Shown one piece after another: positions 60,623 to 64,000 of a stretch of DNA of 64,000 bases. The notes beneath the pieces are model-generated. The model did no database searches, was not told the DNA's origin, and saw nothing but the letters and a program-made list of their open reading frames with translations. Source of the DNA: Streptomyces sp. NBC_00286 (GTDB lineage Bacteria; Actinomycetota; Actinomycetes; Streptomycetales; Streptomycetaceae); the NCBI RefSeq assembly GCF_036173125.1, contig NZ_CP108054.1, positions 6,229,001 to 6,293,000 on the forward strand, read 5' to 3'. Both the position numbers and the translations under genes were made by a program. Positions within the stretch are counted from its first letter, which is position 1. Each line of letters starts with the position of its first letter.

Positions 60623-60670
60623 ATTGATGCGATGAAGGAGCGGGGCCTCCCGCTCCTTCATCGCATCAAT
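60623..60670. terminator. Perfect 22-bp hairpin between convergent genes
   Basis: ATTGATGCGATGAAGGAGCG plus GG pairs perfectly with 60649-60670 around the loop GCCT. It lies between the secreted-protein locus and the convergent DUF397 gene, whose stop is at 60674. It should terminate both directions. No U-tract follows. Confidence 0.88.
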
Positions 60671-60673
60671 CGT

Positions 60674-60868
60674 TCAGGTGGCGCGCGGCAAAGGTTGGGT
60701 CTTCAGGGTTCGTATCAGTTTGCGTAGGCGAGGACTGGTTGTTATGAGGGTGACCTCGGGTTCGTCGCTTTCGCGGAGGTGGATCGTGTCGGGGGAAGTG
60801 GCGGCGATGTAGAGGCAGTTGGCTGCTTCGGCGCTGTACGACGACTTTTGCCAGGTGAGTTCGGGCAT
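60674..60868 (-). CDS. DUF397 protein of a WhiJ-like set
   Basis: 64-residue small protein with the DUF397 pattern: LTWQKSSYSAEAANCLYIAA near the N terminus, a central HLRESDEP, and the C-terminal LRKLIRTLK. In streptomycetes such proteins are paired with an XRE/DUF5753 regulator (WhiJ or AbaA-orf type) and probably modulate it. The ATG at 60868 lies ten bases after the stop of the regulator gene on the same strand, forming an operon. It is convergent with the lipoprotein locus across a strong hairpin. Confidence 0.88.
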   Translation of the reverse strand: MPELTWQKSSYSAEAANCLYIAATSPDTIHLRESDEPEVTLITTSPRLRKLIRTLKTQPLPRAT

Positions 60869-60878
60869 GGCGGGCTCC

Positions 60879-61730
60879 TCAGAGGTCTTTTGCGATGCGC
60901 TGAATGAGGTCTCGGGACTTTGGCTCGGGGAGGGCCCGGGACTCCATGCGGTCCAGCACCGAGCGGTATCGCTCCAACTGTGCGTCGGCGTCGAGGAATT
61001 CGCAGCCGTGGTCTGTGTCCAGGACGATCGTGTCGAGTCCTGGCACGGGGCCGGCGGCGCAGGTGATGGGCTGGCCCGAGGCCGGGAATCCCGCTTCCCC
61101 GAAGGGGATTACCAAGATGGTGATTGTGGGTTGCTCGCTCATCTCCAGTAGATAGCCGAGTTGCCCTCGGCTGATCTCGGGGCCGCCGAAGCCCATACGC
61201 AGCGCCGCCTCGTGAACGATGGCCGTGTACGGGGTCGGGGTTCCCTCGAAGAGGACGGCTTGGCGCTTCACTCGGTGCGAGACGCGGTGCTCGATCTCGT
61301 ACGACCGTAGCGGCGGAACCGCTTCGCGCATCACCGCTCGGGCGTGCTCAGTGGTCTGCAGCAGGCCGGGCATGTGGATGGTGACGGCCACGCGGAGTGC
61401 GGTCGCGTGGTGCTCCAGTTCGGCCAGGTCCAGTAGGTCGGAGGGGAGCGTGTCGCGGTACTCCTCCCACCAGCCGCGGGTCCGTCGGCCGGTCATCGTG
61501 GCGATGGCGTCGACGAGTTGATCGTCCCCGCAGTCGTACGAGCGTGCCAGGGCGCGGACGCGGTCGGCGCTGAGGGAGCTGCGGCCGGTCTCGATCATGC
61601 TGACGCGTCCCTGGTTGACGCTGAGCAGTGCGGCGGCGCCGGTGACGGTTAGGCCGGCTCGCTCGCGAAGTTTGCGCAGCTCGGCGCCCATTCGCCTCTG
61701 GCGCAGAGTCGGATTGCTGGTGGGCGGCAA
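60879..61730 (-). CDS. XRE-family regulator with DUF5753 domain (WhiJ-like)
   Basis: 283-residue developmental-type regulator. Residues about 12-70 are a helix-turn-helix (LRKLRERAGLTVTGAAALL, VNQGRVSMIETGRSSL). The rest is the DUF5753 domain: LLDLAELEHHATALRVAV, MPGLLQTTEHARAV and YLLEMSEQPTITILVIPFG. The TTG at 61730 is chosen because AAGGAGG lies five bases upstream, the best site in the region. It is cotranscribed with DUF397 and divergent from an HATPase gene, the three-part set recurring in streptomycete genomes (whiJ/abaA-like). Such sets tie development and antibiotic control to unknown signals. The operator in the 231-base divergent spacer was not identified. Confidence 0.9.
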   Translation of the reverse strand: MPPTSNPTLRQRRMGAELRKLRERAGLTVTGAAALLSVNQGRVSMIETGRSSLSADRVRALARSYDCGDDQLVDAIATMTGRRTRGWWEEYRDTLPSDLLDLAELEHHATALRVAVTIHMPGLLQTTEHARAVMREAVPPLRSYEIEHRVSHRVKRQAVLFEGTPTPYTAIVHEAALRMGFGGPEISRGQLGYLLEMSEQPTITILVIPFGEAGFPASGQPITCAAGPVPGLDTIVLDTDHGCEFLDADAQLERYRSVLDRMESRALPEPKSRDLIQRIAKDL

Positions 61731-61961
61731 GACGCCTCCTTCCGGGCCGCGTCGCGGCGCTGGGGTACCCCACACGAGGTAATCGGTGATGAATATCGCG
61801 ATTACGGGAGATGTATCTCAAAGGGTCGCGCTAGCTTAAGACCGTACCGCCAACTGCCCCCGCCTATAAGCCGGAAGCGCACCACACCCGTGGCAATGAC
61901 ACCGCCCGGCGTCGCAGTTGTGCGAGATCAAGTCCCCCTCCTCTTCCTCTCGGAGGCACCC

Positions 61962-62414
61962 ATGGTCACCGTAGCCCCGCCCAACACCTGGTCGTACGCC
62001 CTTCGTCTGCCCCATGACCCTCGCGCTGCACGCGTCGCACGTATGACCGTGCGGGCCGCGCTCAACGGACACGGCATGGCCGAAGTCCTCGATCCAGTCG
62101 AGTTGTTGACGTCCGAATTGGTCACCAACGCCTACCGGCACACCAAAGGGCCCGCCTCCCTGCGGCTGACCGCGCTGGGCGACGGGCGATTGCGAGTCGG
62201 CGTGTGGGACAGCAGTTCGCACATCCCCGCGCCCTTCGACAAGCCTCCCGGCGATCGCGTCCCGCCTGCCCCGGCGGATGCGGAAGGTGGGCGCGGGCTG
62301 CTCCTGGTGCGGGAGTACGCGAGTACGTGGGGCGGGTGGCCGCTCGGGGACGGGCTGCTTGGGCGCGGGGCCGGGAAGTTGCTGTGGTTTGAGGTGGGAG
62401 GGGGCGGGATGTAG
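61962..62414 (+). CDS. ATP-binding HATPase_c_2 regulatory protein
   Basis: 150-residue GHKL-fold protein of the anti-sigma/SpoIIAB-like group. The N-box is ELLTSELVTNAYRHT, followed by the G1-type VGVWDSSSHIPAP and the G2 region GGRGLLLVREYASTWG. It is missing histidine-kinase domains, so it probably binds ATP and partners without autophosphorylation on His. The ATG at 61962 has CGGAGG seven bases upstream; a longer form from 61890 is less likely. It is divergent from the XRE/DUF397 pair, completing the WhiJ-like set. Confidence 0.87.
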   Translation: MVTVAPPNTWSYALRLPHDPRAARVARMTVRAALNGHGMAEVLDPVELLTSELVTNAYRHTKGPASLRLTALGDGRLRVGVWDSSSHIPAPFDKPPGDRVPPAPADAEGGRGLLLVREYASTWGGWPLGDGLLGRGAGKLLWFEVGGGGM

Positions 62415-62627
62415 CAGTCGATGGCCGTGTGATCTCGGCCGCCCGCTAGCCGTAGTGAATTTAGGCTAGCTGGATTCCGGCTGGCGGAGCCGTCGTGCGG
62501 GAGCCTGCCGCGCAGGCCCGGCAGCCTGCCCGTACCAGCCCCCGGCAGCCTGTGCCCCAACTCCCGTGCCCGATAGGGTCCCGAGTGCAAACAGTGGTCA
62601 TCTGGCTATGTACGGGGAAGGGTTGGC

Positions 62628-63623
62628 GTGAGTCAGCGGCAGGTGCAGAAGATGTTTCGGCTTATGGCGGGTGGGGAGGCCGTTGAGCTCGGCAGCGCCA
62701 TGGCTTCTGTGAAGAAGCTGGCTCGGCTTGCCTTCATCGCGGAGCAGTTCGGGTATCAGTACGCCGACGTGCGGCAGGGCGGGAACAACGGCCTGAGGAT
62801 GCTCATCGTGCCCGATCCCAGTCCGCAGGCTCAGAATCGCGCCGCGCAGAACTGGGCCCAGTATCCGCAAGCCGGGGACGGGAAGTCGCTGCCGCCCTTC
62901 GTGCCTGATGCGCTGGAGTTGCTCAAGGCTCGGATCAACTTCGATCTCACCGGCAAGGTTGCCGAGAAGCGGATGGGGTTCGGGGCCATCGGGCTCACCG
63001 TTGGTATGGCCATCGGGGTCGCGCGGTCCAGTGGGGACGGGGTGTTCTTCGTCATCGGGACGTGGGTGCTTCTTGTGGCGATCCTCGGTGTCGGGTTCGT
63101 CGTCACGCGGAAGCGGAACGCCAAGTTCGCGGCGCGGTTGCAGGCCGCCGGGTTCGCGCCCGTTGCGGATGAGACGGGGCGGGTGCGGTATCTGCCTCCG
63201 GGGTCGCAGCTTCCGGGGCATGGGAATCCGTTCGCCGGCCAGCCGCAGATGCAGGGGCAAGGGCAGGGGCTGCCGGGGCAGGGCAATCCCTTCGCCGGTG
63301 AGCCGCCCGCCGGTCAGCCCTCCGCCCCCGGCCCCTACCAGCAGCGGCCCCATCAGCCCCACCAGCCGCAACAGCAGCCCTACTCACCACAGCAGCCCTA
63401 CGCACCTCAGCAGCCCTACGCACCTCAGCAGCCGTACGCACCTCAGCAGCCGTACGCGGCTCCGCAGGCCCAAGCCCCCGCCCCCGGACCGTACGGCGGT
63501 CAACCGGGTCAGCCAGCTCAGCCGGGTCAGCCCGGCCAGCCGGCCCCCGGCCCCTACGCCCAGCCCCAGCCCTACGCCCAGCCGAACAACCCCTACGGCC
63601 AGCCCCAGCCCCCTCAGCACTAA
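62628..63623 (+). CDS. Membrane protein with Pro/Gln/Tyr-rich tail
   Basis: 331-residue protein. A soluble N-terminal domain of about 105 residues (KMFRLMAGGEAVELGSAMAS, ARLAFIAEQFGYQYADVRQG) precedes two membrane helices, about residues 118-132 and 140-160 (GFGAIGLTVGMAIGVA, FVIGTWVLLVAILGVGFVV). A cytoplasmic segment with RNAKFAARLQAAGFAPVADE follows. The last about 130 residues are low-complexity: PYAPQQ is repeated several times, plus GQPGQPAQPG. This tail is likely disordered and may bind other proteins or form condensates. GTG 62628 has GGGAAGGG upstream. Function unknown. A terminator follows. Confidence 0.8.
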   Translation: MSQRQVQKMFRLMAGGEAVELGSAMASVKKLARLAFIAEQFGYQYADVRQGGNNGLRMLIVPDPSPQAQNRAAQNWAQYPQAGDGKSLPPFVPDALELLKARINFDLTGKVAEKRMGFGAIGLTVGMAIGVARSSGDGVFFVIGTWVLLVAILGVGFVVTRKRNAKFAARLQAAGFAPVADETGRVRYLPPGSQLPGHGNPFAGQPQMQGQGQGLPGQGNPFAGEPPAGQPSAPGPYQQRPHQPHQPQQQPYSPQQPYAPQQPYAPQQPYAPQQPYAAPQAQAPAPGPYGGQPGQPAQPGQPGQPAPGPYAQPQPYAQPNNPYGQPQPPQH

Positions 63624-63959
63624 ACAGACGAGCATTGGACCGACGCCCCGCCCCACAAGGCGGGGCGTTCCTCTTGCTGAACGCGTTCACCCCCGAGCCA
63701 CGTACCCTCCCTCAGTAACGCACTCAGCACCGTACGAACCCACCCGACGCACCCCGAAAACCCCCGAAGACACCCAGAACCCGCCCCGCCTCCCTTCCCG
63801 ACCTCACCGCCACCCCCGCCGCCTCGTGAGAGCAAAGTTCCCGGGCGGTCACTCACAGGCACAGGCCGGAAACGCGCCATCCCTACCTTCGGGACTCATC
63901 ACCCACGTACGGATCCCCACGTACGACACACCTGAGCACCGGAGAACCGTGGAGGCGTC
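63624..63959. other. Intergenic region at the right end
   Basis: Contains the terminator at 63643-63668. Nothing else is recognisable before the start of the last, cut-off gene; the right part should hold its promoter. Confidence 0.5.
63643..63668 (+). terminator. Terminator after the Pro/Gln-rich membrane protein gene
   Basis: Perfect 10-bp stem ACGCCCCGCC with GGCGGGGCGT and the 6-base loop CCACAA, followed by TCCTCTTG. Confidence 0.85.
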
Positions 63960-64000
63960 ATGACAGCCCCTAGTACAGCCCCCGCATCGAGCAGGGGAGG
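63960..64000 (+). CDS. Start of a gene cut off by the window end
   Basis: ATG at 63960 with GGAGG five bases upstream opens a frame reading TAPSTAPASSRG to the window end. The good ribosome site supports a real start. Too short to assign. Confidence 0.55.
   Translation, partial: MTAPSTAPASSRG

Overview
The window is a stretch of Streptomyces chromosome. The base composition is very GC-rich, GTG and TTG starts are common, terminators are strong hairpins often lacking a U-tract, and the tmRNA encodes the tag ANTKRDSQSFALAA. From memory, the order ohr/ohrR, galE, FHA-FtsK protein, two Ser/Thr kinases (pkaA, pkaB), prfB, ftsE, ftsX, C-terminal protease, smpB, ssrA and matAB follows the core region around SCO2960-SCO2990 of S. 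coelicolor. That comparison is recalled, not computed.

Layout. Bases 1-1.9 kb hold the end of a GntR regulator and a decayed IS4-type transposase. Bases 1.9-11 kb hold a surface-carbohydrate block (galE, a family-2 glycosyltransferase with a repeat insert, a multi-pass membrane protein, a methyltransferase, and a fused glycosyltransferase/CDP-glycerol phosphotransferase) interrupted by the organic-peroxide pair ohrR/ohr. Bases 11.1-14.8 kb hold a sugar ABC importer operon without an ATPase; one permease carries a large extracytoplasmic insert. Bases 15.2-25.5 kb hold a signalling block: an FHA/FtsK-like protein with long tandem repeats, PkaA, PkaB, then a repeat-filled spacer and prfB. Bases 25.8-31.2 kb hold a sortase-anchored LAETG protein, a zinc-ribbon membrane peptide, ftsEX, an S41 protease, smpB and ssrA, which cover cell division and ribosome rescue.

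Bases 31.2-45.3 kb look accessory. They carry an MFS pump, a solitary antitoxin, a five-gene LacI-controlled alpha-xyloside uptake operon (binding protein, two permeases, GH31 alpha-xylosidase, LacI) with two palindromic operators, a secreted RTX-repeat protein, a cytochrome P450 behind a striking inverted repeat, and a divergent MFS/LysR pair. Bases 45.4-50.5 kb hold a translationally coupled matA-matB-acyltransferase operon, which in Streptomyces makes the PNAG-like glycan that glues hyphae together.

Bases 50.5-57.7 kb hold another antitoxin-like gene and a 1535-residue Rhs polymorphic toxin with a non-specific nuclease tip. It is followed by a SUKH-type immunity protein, an unknown protein and a frameshifted barstar-family gene with no barnase partner. 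Bases 57.8-60.7 kb hold two tandem paralogous lipoproteins, a secreted protein overlapping the second, and a decayed third copy; these end in a perfect 22-bp hairpin shared with a WhiJ-like set (DUF397 protein, XRE regulator, divergent HATPase). The window closes with a proline/glutamine-rich membrane protein and the first codons of another gene. No tRNA, rRNA, CRISPR array or intact insertion sequence was seen.
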